NCBI RefSeq assembly: GCF_011808225.1
Contig: NZ_SOYS01000001.1
Coordinates: forward strand, 186,001 to 250,000
DNA length: 64,000 nucleotides
Direction: 5' to 3'
From: Cedecea colo
GTDB taxonomy: Bacteria > Pseudomonadota > Gammaproteobacteria > Enterobacterales > Enterobacteriaceae
The translations under genes and the position numbers were made by a program. Under the pieces are notes generated by a model. That model saw nothing but the letters and a program-made list of their open reading frames with translations, had not been told where the DNA came from and made no database searches. Below are positions 30,220 to 40,320 of the stretch, one piece after another (positions within the stretch are counted from its first letter, which is position 1; each line of letters opens with the position of its first letter).

Positions 30220-31131
30220 ATGCGACTTTTTAACTGGCGACGCCAGGCGGTACTCGATGCAATGCCGGTAGTGCGGCCCGCAGCCGTGCGCACGCCGTGG
30301 CGCGAATTTCTGCGGCGGCTGCGTAAGCAGCCTGTCGCACTGGTCGCGGGCGCGTTTGTGCTGCTGCTGATAGCGATAGCGCTCGTTGCTCCCTGGATTG
30401 CCCCGTTTGATGCGGAAAACTACTTCGATTACGACAGATTAAACGATGGTCCTTCTGCGTTGCACTGGTTCGGCGTGGACTCGCTGGGGCGGGATATCTT
30501 CAGCCGCGTGCTGGTTGGCGCGCAAATCTCGCTGGCGGCGGGCGTTTTCTCGGTGCTTATCGGCGCGCTTATCGGCACCTTCTTCGGCCTTCTGGCCGGG
30601 TATTACGAAGGCTGGTGGGATCGCATAATCATGCGCATCTGTGACGTGCTGTTTGCTTTTCCCGGCATCCTGCTTGCTATCGCCGTGGTGGCGGTCATGG
30701 GCAGCGGGATGGCAAACGTGATTATCGCGGTGGCGATTTTCAGCATCCCGGCATTTGCTCGTCTGGTACGTGGCAATACGCTGGTGCTGAAACATCAAAC
30801 CTTTATCGAATCGGCACGCAGCATCGGCGCCTCGGACTGGACGATTATCTTCCGCCATATTTTGCCCGGTACGGTGTCGTCCATCGTGGTCTATTTCACC
30901 ATGCGCATCGGCACGTCGATTATTTCGGCGGCAAGCCTGTCGTTTTTAGGTTTAGGCGCACAGCCGCCCACGCCGGAGTGGGGCGCCATGCTCAACGAAG
31001 CGCGAGCGGATATGGTAATGGCCCCGCATGTGGCTATCTTCCCAAGCCTTGCAATCTTCCTGACGGTGCTGGCGTTTAATCTTTTAGGGGACGGGCTGCG
31101 GGACGCGCTGGACCCGAAGATTAAGGGATAG
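30220..31131 (+). CDS. gsiD: Glutathione ABC importer permease GsiD
   Basis: DppC-type permease of 303 residues with six hydrophobic segments after a cytoplasmic N-terminus. Motifs include [20 protein letters not shown], the coupling loop [13 protein letters not shown] and [18 protein letters not shown]. It closes the iaaA-gsiABCD operon and is followed by a palindromic repeat that likely acts as a terminator. Confidence 0.95.
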   Translation: MRLFNWRRQAVLDAMPVVRPAAVRTPWREFLRRLRKQPVALVAGAFVLLLIAIALVAPWIAPFDAENYFDYDRLNDGPSALHWFGVDSLGRDIFSRVLVGAQISLAAGVFSVLIGALIGTFFGLLAGYYEGWWDRIIMRICDVLFAFPGILLAIAVVAVMGSGMANVIIAVAIFSIPAFARLVRGNTLVLKHQTFIESARSIGASDWTIIFRHILPGTVSSIVVYFTMRIGTSIISAASLSFLGLGAQPPTPEWGAMLNEARADMVMAPHVAIFPSLAIFLTVLAFNLLGDGLRDALDPKIKG

Positions 31132-31145
31132 TTTCGAAAAGAGGG

Positions 31146-31211
31146 ATGGCGCTTACCCGTTCTACGAAATGCGGTTTTGTAGGGCGGGTAAGCGTGAGCG
31201 CCACCCGCCGC
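31146..31211. repeat. GGGCGGGTAAGC-type palindromic repeat, copy 1
   Basis: CGCTTACCCG-TTCTAC pairs with GTAG-GGCGGGTAAGCG across a short AT-rich loop, followed by TGAGCGCCACCCGCC. The same core recurs at 45067-45147 and 46194-46226. It fills the convergent gsiD-rimO gap and may terminate both transcripts. Confidence 0.7.
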
Positions 31212-31219
31212 CAGCTAAC

Positions 31220-32533
31220 TTAAACCAAAGCACCCCACAGGTCGTATTCGTCCGCGTTATCTACTTTCACGCGTACCACGTCGCCCGGTTTCAGTTTGGT
31301 TTCGCCGTTGAGGTAAACCGCGCCGTCGATTTCCGGGGCGTCTGCCATGCTGCGGCCAATCGCGCCTTCTTCATCCACTTCGTCAACGATAACCAGAATC
31401 TCACGGCCTACCTTTTCCTGCAGGCGTTCGGCGGAGATCCGCTGCTGTAACTGCATAAAGCGGTTCCAGCGTTCCTCTTTCACCTCTTCCGGCACCTGGT
31501 CCGCCAGTTCATTAGCGGTAGCGCCTTCGACAGGGCTGTATTTGAAGCAGCCTACGCGATCGAGACGGGCTTCTTTAAGGAAGTCGAGCAGCATCTGGAA
31601 GTCTTCTTCGGTTTCGCCAGGGAAGCCGACGATGAAGGTGGAGCGCAGGGTCAGGTCCGGGCAAATCTCGCGCCATTGCTTAATGCGCGCAAGTTGCCTG
31701 TCCACGCTGCCCGGGCGCTTCATCAGCTTGAGGATGCGCGGGCTGGCGTGCTGCAAAGGAATATCCAGATACGGCAGGATCTTGCCTTCGGCCATCAGCG
31801 GGATCACATCGTCAACGTGCGGATACGGGTAAACGTAGTGCAAACGCGTCCACACGCCGAGCTTAGAAAGCTGCTCGCACAGGCTGACCATGCTGGTTTT
31901 GACCGGTTCGCCGTTGTAGAAGCCGGTGCGGTGTTTAACGTCCACGCCGTAAGCGGAAGTATCCTGCGAGATAACCAGCAGCTCTTTCACGCCCGCATCC
32001 ACCAGACGTTTGGCTTCGGCCAGCACATCGCCTACCGGACGGCTGTCGAGATCGCCACGCATGGAAGGGATGATGCAGAAGGTGCAGCGGTGGTTACAGC
32101 CTTCGGAAATTTTCAAATAGGCATAATGACGCGGCGTCAGCTTCACGCCCTGTTCCGGCACCAGGCTCAGGAACGGATTGTGCTTAGGTTTCGGCACATA
32201 GTGATGAACGTGCTGTAAAACCTGTTCATAGCTGTGCGGCCCGGTGATTTCCAGCACCTTCGGATGCACTTCGCGAATTTGATCTTCTTTGGCACCCAGG
32301 CAGCCGGTCACAATGACTTTGCCATTTTCGTTCAGCGCTTCACCGATCGCTTCCAGCGATTCTTGTACCGCGCTATCAATAAAACCGCAGGTGTTCACGA
32401 TAACCATATCGGCATCGTCATAGCTGGGCACGACATCGTACCCTTCGGTGCGCAGTTCGGTGAGAATGCGTTCTGAATCGACAAGGTTTTTTGGGCAGCC
32501 GAGGGAGACAAAGCCAATACGGGGTTGATGCAT
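31220..32533 (-). CDS. rimO: Ribosomal protein S12 methylthiotransferase RimO
   Basis: Radical-SAM methylthiotransferase that modifies Asp88 of ribosomal protein S12. The 437 residues contain the N-terminal UPF0004 domain ([25 protein letters not shown] cysteines binding one cluster), the radical-SAM motif CNHRCTFC with the second cluster, and a C-terminal TRAM domain ([18 protein letters not shown]). It is a few residues shorter at the N-terminus than E. coli RimO. yliE and yliF, which sit between gsiD and rimO in E. coli, are absent. Confidence 0.96.
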   Translation of the reverse strand: MHQPRIGFVSLGCPKNLVDSERILTELRTEGYDVVPSYDDADMVIVNTCGFIDSAVQESLEAIGEALNENGKVIVTGCLGAKEDQIREVHPKVLEITGPHSYEQVLQHVHHYVPKPKHNPFLSLVPEQGVKLTPRHYAYLKISEGCNHRCTFCIIPSMRGDLDSRPVGDVLAEAKRLVDAGVKELLVISQDTSAYGVDVKHRTGFYNGEPVKTSMVSLCEQLSKLGVWTRLHYVYPYPHVDDVIPLMAEGKILPYLDIPLQHASPRILKLMKRPGSVDRQLARIKQWREICPDLTLRSTFIVGFPGETEEDFQMLLDFLKEARLDRVGCFKYSPVEGATANELADQVPEEVKEERWNRFMQLQQRISAERLQEKVGREILVIVDEVDEEGAIGRSMADAPEIDGAVYLNGETKLKPGDVVRVKVDNADEYDLWGALV

Positions 32534-32741
32534 GGGTGTACGCTCACAAAGTAAACAAGAAATAAAAACCGGGCGATTTTACACGGGTTTGTGGTAACCC
32601 TCTAGCAGATGTTATCGCCGGTAACTTTTCGGCCTTTTCCTGCCCGTTACGACATCTCTTGTTTTGCTTGCCGCAGCGCCAGGCTTTATTATCACTGCCG
32701 TTTCATCCAATGATAATGACCTCACCCACAAGGACCCTTTA

Positions 32742-33047
32742 ATGCGCAAGATCCTCGTTTTAACCGGCATGGTTGCGGCCACGCTGTTGCTGTCCGCCTG
32801 TAACGTTATTCCTACGCCGCTAAACACACCGTCAGAGACGGCGCAAAAATTTGTTTGCGGAGGGGAAAAACTGGCGCTGGACGGTGATTACGCCTTTTAT
32901 AACGGCAGGCGCTACTCCTATCAGCAAATGAGCGGCGGTCAGGCGCTGTATCGCTACCACAGCAGCCAGCTTGCGGTGAAAAAAGAAGGCAATAACCGTA
33001 CGCTAATCGTCGAGCTGAGTTCAAAGCCTTGCGTTGCCGCAAATTAA
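32742..33047 (+). CDS. Small lipoprotein of unknown function
   Basis: A 101-residue protein with a lipoprotein signal peptide (MRKILVLTGMVAATLLLSAC, lipobox LSAC, Cys20). Three cysteines are present in all, two in the mature domain (KFVCGGE and SSKPCVA), likely a periplasmic disulfide. The pattern of a cysteine-bounded domain with short beta-like strands faintly recalls MliC lysozyme inhibitors, but the similarity is too weak to name it. AGGA lies nine bases upstream of the ATG. The next gene, another lipoprotein, starts 21 bases downstream, so the two are probably cotranscribed. Confidence 0.75.
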   Translation: MRKILVLTGMVAATLLLSACNVIPTPLNTPSETAQKFVCGGEKLALDGDYAFYNGRRYSYQQMSGGQALYRYHSSQLAVKKEGNNRTLIVELSSKPCVAAN

Positions 33048-33067
33048 TCCCGCCCCTCGCTAATGCG

Positions 33068-34285
33068 ATGCCGCCGCGCGTGAATACTTACCAGACGCTA
33101 ATACTGACGTTAAGTTGCCTGTTGGCAGGATGCGGCACGCTCTCGAACGTGGCACCCGTGGCGGAAGCGCCACAGCGGGCGCAACGCGCCTGCGGCGATC
33201 CCCAGCCGCGCAATATTGACGACTGGCTGCCGCTGATGGTTGAGCAGCATTCCCCCGGCATGGTAGTGGGCGTTATTGATGCGCAGAATCAGCGCCATTA
33301 CTGGCGCTATGGCGTGACGGACCTTGAACATCGCAATCCGGTTAATGAAAACACGCTTTTTGCGGTGGGGTCACTCAGCAAAGGAATGACCGCAGAGGCC
33401 ACGGCGGTGCTGGTGGCGCAGGGCCGTCTGCGCTGGTCTGATACGCTTGAAACGCTGCTGCCGCCGACGGTTGCTCTGAGCGATGACGCGAAGAAAATCA
33501 CGCTGTTGCAGCTTGTCACCCATACTTCCGGCCTGCCACGTCAGAATATGGATTTGCCGATGCTGACCGCGTTCGTCCGCTATCTGTGGAATGGGGAAAA
33601 CTTTTATGCCCATCTCGACAGCGACCGGGTTGTTGACGATCTGGCGCACTTCGTCAAGCCTGCAAGCGATGAGCCGCGCTATTCAAACCTCGGCTACGCG
33701 GTGCTGGACTATGTGCTGAACTACCAGACCGGGCAGCGTGCGGACCAGCTTGTGGATACCTTGCTGTTTGCCCCGCTGGGCATTCATCACGCCAGCTTCA
33801 CGCCGCAGAAGCTAAGAGCATGGCCGCTACGAGCGATTGGCCACGCTGGCAGCCAGCCGAAATTTGTCCCGGCCGGGCAGGTTGTGCCGGACTGGCAGTT
33901 CACAGGCAATATGCTTGGCGCAGGTGGGTTATATGCCGATACGGCCGATTTGCTTACCTTTGCCGCCGCGCACCTTGGCAGCACGGGAAACAGCCTGCTG
34001 GACAGCGCCATGCGCGATGCCATGCGGGTTTATTATCCCCGTGAAAAAGAAGCCGCGAATATTGCCTGGGTGAGCGATACCTATGGTGAACAGACCATCA
34101 CTTATCAGGTAGGCTACATCGGCGGTTATTCCAGCTATATTGGCATCGACCGACAGCATCACTTCGCGGTAGTGGTGTTGCAAAACAGTTTTACCTGGCA
34201 GAACAATCTGGGTCACAGCGTGCTGCTTCAGCTATGGCGCGAGCAAAATATGGCATCGACCTGTGGCAAAAACGCCGTCATCTGA
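33068..34285 (+). CDS. Serine hydrolase lipoprotein, beta-lactamase/penicillin-binding fold
   Basis: A 405-residue class-C beta-lactamase-like hydrolase (AmpH/EstB/DD-peptidase superfamily; substrate unknown). A lipobox is visible (TLSCLLAGC, Cys22). The active-site SxxK is Ser102-Leu-Ser-Lys105 and YSN (PRYSNLGY) supplies the second motif; LVTHTSGL is also conserved. The third motif is not a clear KTG/HxG; VGYIGGYSS is the best candidate. ATG 33068 gives the lipoprotein signal; an earlier in-frame ATG at 33029 overlaps the preceding gene and is less likely. E. coli lacks this gene between rimO and bssR. Confidence 0.75.
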   Translation: MPPRVNTYQTLILTLSCLLAGCGTLSNVAPVAEAPQRAQRACGDPQPRNIDDWLPLMVEQHSPGMVVGVIDAQNQRHYWRYGVTDLEHRNPVNENTLFAVGSLSKGMTAEATAVLVAQGRLRWSDTLETLLPPTVALSDDAKKITLLQLVTHTSGLPRQNMDLPMLTAFVRYLWNGENFYAHLDSDRVVDDLAHFVKPASDEPRYSNLGYAVLDYVLNYQTGQRADQLVDTLLFAPLGIHHASFTPQKLRAWPLRAIGHAGSQPKFVPAGQVVPDWQFTGNMLGAGGLYADTADLLTFAAAHLGSTGNSLLDSAMRDAMRVYYPREKEAANIAWVSDTYGEQTITYQVGYIGGYSSYIGIDRQHHFAVVVLQNSFTWQNNLGHSVLLQLWREQNMASTCGKNAVI

Positions 34286-34424
34286 AGTAGCTCCCCGGGC
34301 AATTTTACGTTATGCAAGATTATTGTGGCGGATCAATATCTGCCGTAATAAAACCCTCACTGGCTAAAAAGTGACCATACTCTATATGAATGTTATGGGT
34401 TCAATTCATAGGGAGGATAAATGC

Positions 34425-34808
34425 ATGTCCAGGAGTACGCTCAGGCGCGATCTTTTGCAAAAGTTGATTGTTGCAAAAATAGACCTCGCAGCTTATCTCT
34501 CTTTGCGGCGGGCGAAAGGTTATATGACGGTCGTTGAGAGTGAACATCTGCGCGATAATCTGTTCGAGTTGTGCACCGAGTATCGCCGGAACTTACCCGA
34601 TGTAAAAATAATATTTTTGCCGCAGGAAATTGCCTCCTTCGACAACGGCATTGCGGCAATTTCTTCTGCCGCCGTCTGTCTGATGACCGGACAGCATGAC
34701 TGCCCGCACTACGTCGCCATAGATGCCGATAAGCTGGAAGCTTCTCTGGAGAAGCTGTCGCACAGCCTGAACGGCCTGCTTGTCAGCCGACAGGCCATCG
34801 AGGCGTAA
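34425..34808 (+). CDS. bssR: Biofilm regulator BssR
   Basis: A 127-residue cytosolic protein named for effects on biofilm formation and indole/AI-2 transport in E. coli; molecular role unclear. The N-terminal DLLQKLIVAKIDLAAYLSLR and RAKGYMTVVESEHLRDNLF and the central AAVCLMTGQHDCP are the recognisable family parts. ATG 34425 has GGGAGG eight bases upstream and gives exactly the E. coli length; the frame is open upstream without support. Order rimO-bssR-yliI matches E. coli apart from the two inserted lipoprotein genes. Confidence 0.88.
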   Translation: MSRSTLRRDLLQKLIVAKIDLAAYLSLRRAKGYMTVVESEHLRDNLFELCTEYRRNLPDVKIIFLPQEIASFDNGIAAISSAAVCLMTGQHDCPHYVAIDADKLEASLEKLSHSLNGLLVSRQAIEA

Positions 34809-34915
34809 CCACGGGGGAGGTAACTCCCCCAACTGCATTTAAGGTTGTGTAAAAATCCTCTCCCGGTAAATGCAGGCGGCTACCCTTATGCTGTTAACAC
34901 AAAAGGAGATGCTGT

Positions 34916-36034
34916 ATGTGCTGGCCTTCATCCCGCTTACTTATCTGCGCAGCGCTTATATTCTGCTCGGCCGTTGTTCAGGCCGCAGAGGTAAAAGTCG
35001 AGGTGCTGCAAAGCAAACTCGCGAATCCCTGGTCGCTGGCATTTTTGCCGGATAACAAAGGCATGCTGATTACGCTGCGTGACGGGCAGCTACGCCACTG
35101 GCAGCCGGGCGCCGGGCTGGGCGATCCGATTATCGGCGTGCCCGACGTCTGGGCGCACGGCCAGGGCGGGCTGTTCGACGTGGTGCTGGCGCCTGATTTT
35201 GAACGCAGCCGCAAAGTATGGCTTAGCTTTGCGGAAGCAGGCGATGACGATAAAGCGGGAACCGCCGTGGGCTACGGCACGCTCAGCGCCAACCTGAAAC
35301 GGCTGGAAGATTTTAAAGTTGTCTTCCGCCAGCAGCCTAAACTCTCCACCGGCAACCACTTTGGCGGGCGAATGGCTTTCGATGGCAAAGGGCATCTGTT
35401 TATAGCGCTTGGGGAAAACAACCGGCGGCCCACCGCGCAGGATCTCGACAAGCTGCAAGGCAAAGTGGTGCGTCTTAACGAAGACGGTACGGTTCCCAAA
35501 GATAATCCGTTTGCCGGCAAGCAGGGCGCGCGTGCTGAAATTTGGTCTTACGGGCACCGTAACCCACAGGGACTGGCAATCAATCCTGCGAATGGCGAGC
35601 TGTGGCTGACCGAGCATGGCCCGCGCGGCGGCGACGAAATTAACATCCCGCAGGCGGGCAAAAATTACGGCTGGCCGCTTGCAACATGGGGCATTAACTA
35701 CAGCGGAATGAAGATCCCGGAAGCGAAGGGGGAAATCGTCAAAGGGACCGAGCAGCCGAATTATTACTGGAAAGTATCACCGGCGATAAGCGGCATGGCG
35801 TTCTATAACGCGGATAAATTCCCGTCGTGGAAAGGGAAGCTGTTTATCGGCGCGCTCAAGGAAAAAAACCTGATTGAGCTGACGCTTGATGGCGATAAGG
35901 TAACCGGGCAGCAGCGTCTGCTGGGCTCGCGTAAACAACGTATCAGGGATGTGCGTGTCGGCCCGGACGGTTATCTCTACGTCCTGACCGACGAATCTGA
36001 CGGGCAATTGCTGAAGCTCAGCCCGCAGGGCTAA
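34916..36034 (+). CDS. yliI: PQQ-dependent aldose sugar dehydrogenase YliI
   Basis: Periplasmic soluble glucose-dehydrogenase-like quinoprotein oxidising aldoses with PQQ. The 372 residues start with a signal peptide ending at VVQA/AEVK. Beta-propeller motifs GGRMAFDGKGHLFIALGE, SYGHRNPQGLAINP and HGPRGGDEIN are visible and hold the PQQ and catalytic histidine sites of the family. AAGGAG lies ten bases upstream. No PQQ biosynthesis genes are in the window; E. coli needs external PQQ. Convergent with gstB, three bases apart. Confidence 0.93.
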   Translation: MCWPSSRLLICAALIFCSAVVQAAEVKVEVLQSKLANPWSLAFLPDNKGMLITLRDGQLRHWQPGAGLGDPIIGVPDVWAHGQGGLFDVVLAPDFERSRKVWLSFAEAGDDDKAGTAVGYGTLSANLKRLEDFKVVFRQQPKLSTGNHFGGRMAFDGKGHLFIALGENNRRPTAQDLDKLQGKVVRLNEDGTVPKDNPFAGKQGARAEIWSYGHRNPQGLAINPANGELWLTEHGPRGGDEINIPQAGKNYGWPLATWGINYSGMKIPEAKGEIVKGTEQPNYYWKVSPAISGMAFYNADKFPSWKGKLFIGALKEKNLIELTLDGDKVTGQQRLLGSRKQRIRDVRVGPDGYLYVLTDESDGQLLKLSPQG

Positions 36035-36037
36035 CGT

Positions 36038-36664
36038 TTAACTTAACGGAATCATTACCACTTTCCGGAACGCCGGGCGCTGGGTAAGCTGCTGATACCA
36101 GCGCCGCAGGTTGACGTGCGCTCCCCATTTCACGTCAAGGTTCAGCAATGCGTAAATCGTTGGCCCCAGCGCGATATCTGCCGATCCAAATTCTGCCCCG
36201 TCAAACCACGGCTGCTTCGCCAGCTCGGCATCCAGAAGGCTAAGCAACTCGTCGCACTGCACAATGCTTTCTTCAATCAGCTTCTGGTCGCGCTGTTCCG
36301 GGGCGGTTCGTACAAGGCCCATAAACACGCCGCGGTAAGGAATAACCAGCGTTGTTGCCGCCCAGTCCATCCATTTTTCGCCCTGCGCACGCGCGGCCGG
36401 TTCCTCAATCCACAATGCATTCTTCCCGTACTGCGCGGCGAGATAGCGCACGATGGTATTGGATTCCCACAGCGTCAGATTTGTTGCGTCATCACGGATG
36501 CAGGGTACCAGCGCGTTAGGATTCATCGCCAGATACTCTGCATCGTGCGTTTTACCAAATTTTCCGCCCGCAGGAATGGAACGGTACGCCTGGCCCAGCT
36601 CTTCCAGACACCACAGCACCTTCTTTACATTGGTCGAATTATCTCTGCCCCAAACGGTTATCAT
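36038..36664 (-). CDS. gstB: Glutathione S-transferase GstB
   Basis: Cytosolic GST of 208 residues. The thioredoxin-like N-terminal domain has [20 protein letters not shown] and the cis-proline/GSH-binding segment [28 protein letters not shown]; the helical C-terminal domain follows. In E. coli GstB acts on bromoacetate-type halides. AGGAG precedes the ATG. The order yliI-gstB-dacC matches E. coli. Confidence 0.94.
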   Translation of the reverse strand: MITVWGRDNSTNVKKVLWCLEELGQAYRSIPAGGKFGKTHDAEYLAMNPNALVPCIRDDATNLTLWESNTIVRYLAAQYGKNALWIEEPAARAQGEKWMDWAATTLVIPYRGVFMGLVRTAPEQRDQKLIEESIVQCDELLSLLDAELAKQPWFDGAEFGSADIALGPTIYALLNLDVKWGAHVNLRRWYQQLTQRPAFRKVVMIPLS

Positions 36665-36911
36665 ATTTGCTCCTGATGGATGAGTGCGTGCATATTCAGT
36701 CTATCGGTCGTTTAAGAAAACACCTTATCACCGCAACAAACCATAAAAAATAAGCCAGACGGCGGCAGGTACGGCAAATTTCGAATAAACTTAACAAACT
36801 TTACCAACGCCTTATTTCTTTAAGTAGATTCGCACGCTAGCTTACTTACAACTTGAAATACCTATGGCGGCGTAAGCCGTGACTTTTTTGAATGGATACT
36901 CGGGTGGTTTT

Positions 36912-38120
36912 ATGAAGAGCTTGCTACTTCCTGCGACGTTACGAGCCCTGCTTGCAGGGACAACCCTTCTGTTTCTGGCGGCTCCGGCGGTCGCGGCTGA
37001 ACCGACAACGGCAAATGCCCCACAGGTTGACGCCAGAGCCTGGATTTTAATGGATTACGCCAGCGGTAAAGTGCTGGCAGAAGGCAACGCTGACGAAAAG
37101 CTCGATCCGGCAAGCCTGACTAAATTAATGACCAGCTACGTGGTTGGCCAGGCACTGAAAGCAGAAAAAATTCATCTCACCGATATGGTGACCATCGGTA
37201 AGGACGCGTGGGCAACCGGTAACCCGGTGCTGCGCGGGTCCTCGCTGATGTTCCTGAAGCCGGGAGATTTAGTCTCGGTGGAAGACCTGAACAAAGGAGT
37301 CATCATCCAGTCAGGTAACGACGCGAGCATCGCTATCGCGGATTTTGTGGCGGGCAGCCAGGACTCCTTCGTGAGCCTGATGAATAACTACGCGCAAAAA
37401 CTCAAACTCACCAATACCACGTTTAAAACGGTACACGGCCTGGACGCGCCGGGGCAGTTCAGCACCGCGCGCGATATGGCGCTGTTAGGCAAAGCCCTGA
37501 TTCACGACGTGCCGGAAGAGTACGCTATCCACAAAGAGAAAGAGTTCACCTTCAATAAAATCAAACAGCCAAACCGCAACCGCCTGCTGTGGAGCTCAAA
37601 TATCAACGTGGACGGCATGAAAACCGGCACTACGGCAGGGGCGGGATACAACCTGGTGGCTTCGGCGACGCAGGGTGATATGCGTCTGATTTCCGTGGTG
37701 CTGGGCACCAAAACCGACCGCATCCGCTTTAACGAAAGTGAAAAGCTGCTGACGTGGGGTTTCCGCTTCTATGAAACCGTTACGCCAATCAAGCCAGACG
37801 CCACCTTCGTGACGCAGCGCGTATGGTTTGGGGACAGTAGCGAAGTGAAGCTTGGCGCGGGCGACGCTGGCTCAGTCACTATTCCACGTGGGCAGTTGAA
37901 AAACCTGAAGGCAAGCTTCACGCTGACCGAGCCGCAGCTCACCGCGCCGCTGAAAAAAGACCAGGTTGTCGGCGCTATCGACTTCCAGCTAAACGGTAAA
38001 TCCATCGAACAGCGCCCGCTGATGGTGATGGAGGATGTCAAAGAGGGCGGCTTCTTCAGTCGGATGTGGGATTTCGTACTGATGAAATTCCACAGCTGGT
38101 TCGGCAGCTGGTTCTCCTGA
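36912..38120 (+). CDS. dacC: D-alanyl-D-alanine carboxypeptidase DacC (PBP6)
   Basis: Removes the terminal D-Ala from peptidoglycan pentapeptides at the periplasmic face. The 402-residue precursor has a signal peptide (to AVAA near residue 29), active-site Ser68-Leu-Thr-Lys71, SGN (QSGNDAS) and KTG ([10 protein letters not shown]), a C-terminal beta domain, and an amphipathic C-terminal membrane anchor ([20 protein letters not shown]). ATG 36912 gives the E. coli-like start. deoR ends immediately after its stop on the other strand. Confidence 0.95.
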   Translation: MKSLLLPATLRALLAGTTLLFLAAPAVAAEPTTANAPQVDARAWILMDYASGKVLAEGNADEKLDPASLTKLMTSYVVGQALKAEKIHLTDMVTIGKDAWATGNPVLRGSSLMFLKPGDLVSVEDLNKGVIIQSGNDASIAIADFVAGSQDSFVSLMNNYAQKLKLTNTTFKTVHGLDAPGQFSTARDMALLGKALIHDVPEEYAIHKEKEFTFNKIKQPNRNRLLWSSNINVDGMKTGTTAGAGYNLVASATQGDMRLISVVLGTKTDRIRFNESEKLLTWGFRFYETVTPIKPDATFVTQRVWFGDSSEVKLGAGDAGSVTIPRGQLKNLKASFTLTEPQLTAPLKKDQVVGAIDFQLNGKSIEQRPLMVMEDVKEGGFFSRMWDFVLMKFHSWFGSWFS

Positions 38121-38885
38121 TTACCACAGCAGTTTGATACGCTCCGCCGTGGCGTAATCCATAAACTCCGCGGCGGGTTCTTCATTGCTGATAATGGTAT
38201 GGAATGAAGACAGCGGCCCCATACAGGCTGGACGCACCCTGCCAAACTTACTGCTGTCTGCCACCAGCACGCAAAGCTGCGACATCGAAAGCGCCCAGCA
38301 TTTTACCGGCAGTTCATCAAGGTTAAAACAGGTGGCGCCGTGACGCGTGTGCAGGCCCGCCGCCGAGAAAAAGGCGATATCCGGGCAAAGATTGCGCAAA
38401 CATTCCTGAAAATTAATCGGCTTGAAAATCGCATTGCTGGCGTGGAACTCACCGCCGCTTAAAATAACGCGGCAGTTAGGTTTGTCCTGTAAGGCGAGAA
38501 AGGTATTCAGGGAGTAGCAAACGCCGGTGAATGCCAGTTCGTCATCCACAGCTTCAATGATATAAGGCGTGGTGGTGCCGCAATCAAAAAATACCGTCTG
38601 ATGCGGGCGGATCATCGCCGCCGCCAGGCGCGCAGCCTGACGCTTTTCTTCAGTATGGCGCGTCTTCTGGTCGCTGAGCAAATAGTGGCTGGCGGTTGCG
38701 CTACGCGGTTCAAGCACCACATAGCCGCCCAACAGCACCACGGGCCCGGATTCGCTGTTCAGATCGCGACGGATGGTCATCTCTGACACGCCCAGCAGGC
38801 TGGCCGCATCCTTGAGATGAATTTTATCGCTGCGTTTTAACGCCTGAATCAGGCGATTGATGCGTTCGTCGCGCCGGGTTTCCAT
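38121..38885 (-). CDS. deoR: Deoxyribose operon repressor DeoR
   Basis: DeoR-family repressor of nucleoside catabolism (deoCABD), induced by deoxyribose-5-phosphate. The 254 residues show the helix-turn-helix (IHLKDAASLLGVSEMTIRRDL, about 23-43) and the DeoRC sensor domain with FFDCGTTTPYIIEA and LSGGEFHASNAIF. I chose ATG 38885 (METRRDERI, as in E. coli); ATGs at 38888 and 38906 are in frame and cannot be excluded because no strong ribosome site is visible. Position next to dacC is conserved. Confidence 0.92.
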   Translation of the reverse strand: METRRDERINRLIQALKRSDKIHLKDAASLLGVSEMTIRRDLNSESGPVVLLGGYVVLEPRSATASHYLLSDQKTRHTEEKRQAARLAAAMIRPHQTVFFDCGTTTPYIIEAVDDELAFTGVCYSLNTFLALQDKPNCRVILSGGEFHASNAIFKPINFQECLRNLCPDIAFFSAAGLHTRHGATCFNLDELPVKCWALSMSQLCVLVADSSKFGRVRPACMGPLSSFHTIISNEEPAAEFMDYATAERIKLLW

Positions 38886-38974
38886 CATGTAATCTGCACA
38901 TTCCATTCCCTCGCCCCACAGAGAAGAGGGAGAGAGGCGTTATTCGATAATGCATATTACCTGCGCCAAAACGC

Positions 38975-39583
38975 TTAGTCACGCACCCAGCCCTTACGGA
39001 TAAACAGCGCGAAGCAGAAGCGGTGTGCCTGATGCAAGCGCCTGTAAATCTGCGCTCCCCAGGCGTTCCACAGCATTTGCGCAATCCCACAGGAACAGAG
39101 GCCCACCAGCAATCCGCCCAGCATATCCAGCGGCCAGTGCACGCCCAGATATATCCGTGACCAGGCTATGGCGCAGGCGAGGGCAAATATCACCGCGCCG
39201 GACCACACCCGATGCCAGAACCAGAAAGCCAGCGCGAAGGTGAAAATCACCGTGCCGTGGTCGCTTGGATAGGAATCATCCGCGGCGTGATGCAGGAAGT
39301 TATAGCCAATGCCGTCGACAAACGGACGATCGTGCGGAAACAGATGACCGACAACCCAGGAAAGAGAAACGCTGATAATAATTGCCATCGCGGTTTTAAT
39401 CACCATCTCGCGCTGGGCCGCGATCTGTTTACGCTGACCCCACAGCCACAGAATGGCAATCAACAGCGGGACTATGTTTATCAGATCTTTGGCAATAAAA
39501 ATGGCCAGCCTGATAGCCCATTCCGGCGAGAGCGGCGTGGCGTTAATCAGTAAAAAGAGCGTCTGATTGAGTTGTTCCATCAT
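38975..39583 (-). CDS. ybjG: Undecaprenyl-diphosphate phosphatase YbjG
   Basis: PAP2-superfamily membrane phosphatase that recycles undecaprenyl diphosphate for cell-wall synthesis and contributes to bacitracin resistance. 202 residues with about five helices. Motifs: HLFPHDRPFVDGIGYNFLHH (catalytic motif 1 region), YPSDHGTVIF (motif 2) and SRIYLGVHWPLDMLGG (motif 3). ATG 39583 overlaps the stop of the upstream PAP2 gene by four bases (ATGATG/TGA), implying coupled translation. A longer reading of the frame lies within that gene. Confidence 0.92.
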   Translation of the reverse strand: MMEQLNQTLFLLINATPLSPEWAIRLAIFIAKDLINIVPLLIAILWLWGQRKQIAAQREMVIKTAMAIIISVSLSWVVGHLFPHDRPFVDGIGYNFLHHAADDSYPSDHGTVIFTFALAFWFWHRVWSGAVIFALACAIAWSRIYLGVHWPLDMLGGLLVGLCSCGIAQMLWNAWGAQIYRRLHQAHRFCFALFIRKGWVRD

Positions 39584-40320
39584 AACGATTTTGGTTCCTT
39601 GACTGTCCAGGTGGAGACGATGCCGTACATCACCAGCTGCGTTAACCACACCCACCAACCTGCCCACAGGTTGTGGCTGAAAAAGTGTGCGCCGCGCATT
39701 ACCTGGCCGTAGCCCATGATAAGCCCAAGCGCGATGCCGCCCGCCAGGCAGCACCATGCGAGCGCCGGGCGTTCGCGGTAAAACAAAAAGAACAGCGCCA
39801 TCACGGCAAACCCGCTGGTAGCGTGTCCACCCGGGAAGCAGCGTCCGGGCCCGCTCCCTGCCGGCACCTGGCCGAACAGCGGATAAGAAACCGCTTTGCC
39901 GCCGTACTCCAGCAGATCCCACGGACAGGAGTGGTGGCTGGTGGCCTTCAGAATGCCCACCGTCAGGGCGCCCAGGCCAAACAGTACGGCGACCGTTATC
40001 AGGCGCGGCTGGCGGCGAATCAGACCATAAATCAGGGCGATAGCGCCCCCGGCGATGACAATATCTTTCAGCAGCCGGTGATTAAGCAGATCGAGCAGGT
40101 GATTCTTTTGCAGCGGAAAACCATGGCTTGCTGCGTCATACCAGTAACCCGTAAGCAGCCTGTCCAGACCTTCATTGCGCGACAGCCACGTAAATATGAC
40201 GGCCAGCATCGCGAGGCTTGCGAACTGGTAAAGATAAAAGCGTACCGACAGACGGTAAAGCGGGTTTATCTTAATTACCAAACCCTTATCTGATAAAGGG
40301 ATATTATCCTGAGTAGCCAT
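39580..40320 (-). CDS. Membrane-associated PAP2 phosphatase (COG3907-like)
   Basis: A 246-residue membrane protein with about six helices. The PAP2 active-site motifs are recognisable: a KATSHHSCPWDL segment, CFPGGHATSGF (motif 2) and RGAHFFSHNLWAGW (motif 3). The arrangement matches the COG3907 group of membrane-bound lipid or lipid A phosphatases. Its substrate is unknown. Its stop overlaps the ybjG start by four bases, so two PAP2 enzymes are translated as one unit; in E. coli ybjG has no such partner. Confidence 0.82.
   Translation of the reverse strand: MATQDNIPLSDKGLVIKINPLYRLSVRFYLYQFASLAMLAVIFTWLSRNEGLDRLLTGYWYDAASHGFPLQKNHLLDLLNHRLLKDIVIAGGAIALIYGLIRRQPRLITVAVLFGLGALTVGILKATSHHSCPWDLLEYGGKAVSYPLFGQVPAGSGPGRCFPGGHATSGFAVMALFFLFYRERPALAWCCLAGGIALGLIMGYGQVMRGAHFFSHNLWAGWWVWLTQLVMYGIVSTWTVKEPKSL

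Noticed and set aside
32742-33047. MliC-type lysozyme inhibitor identity for the small lipoprotein
   Set aside because: The cysteine spacing and conserved Ser/Lys motif of MliC could not be matched with confidence.
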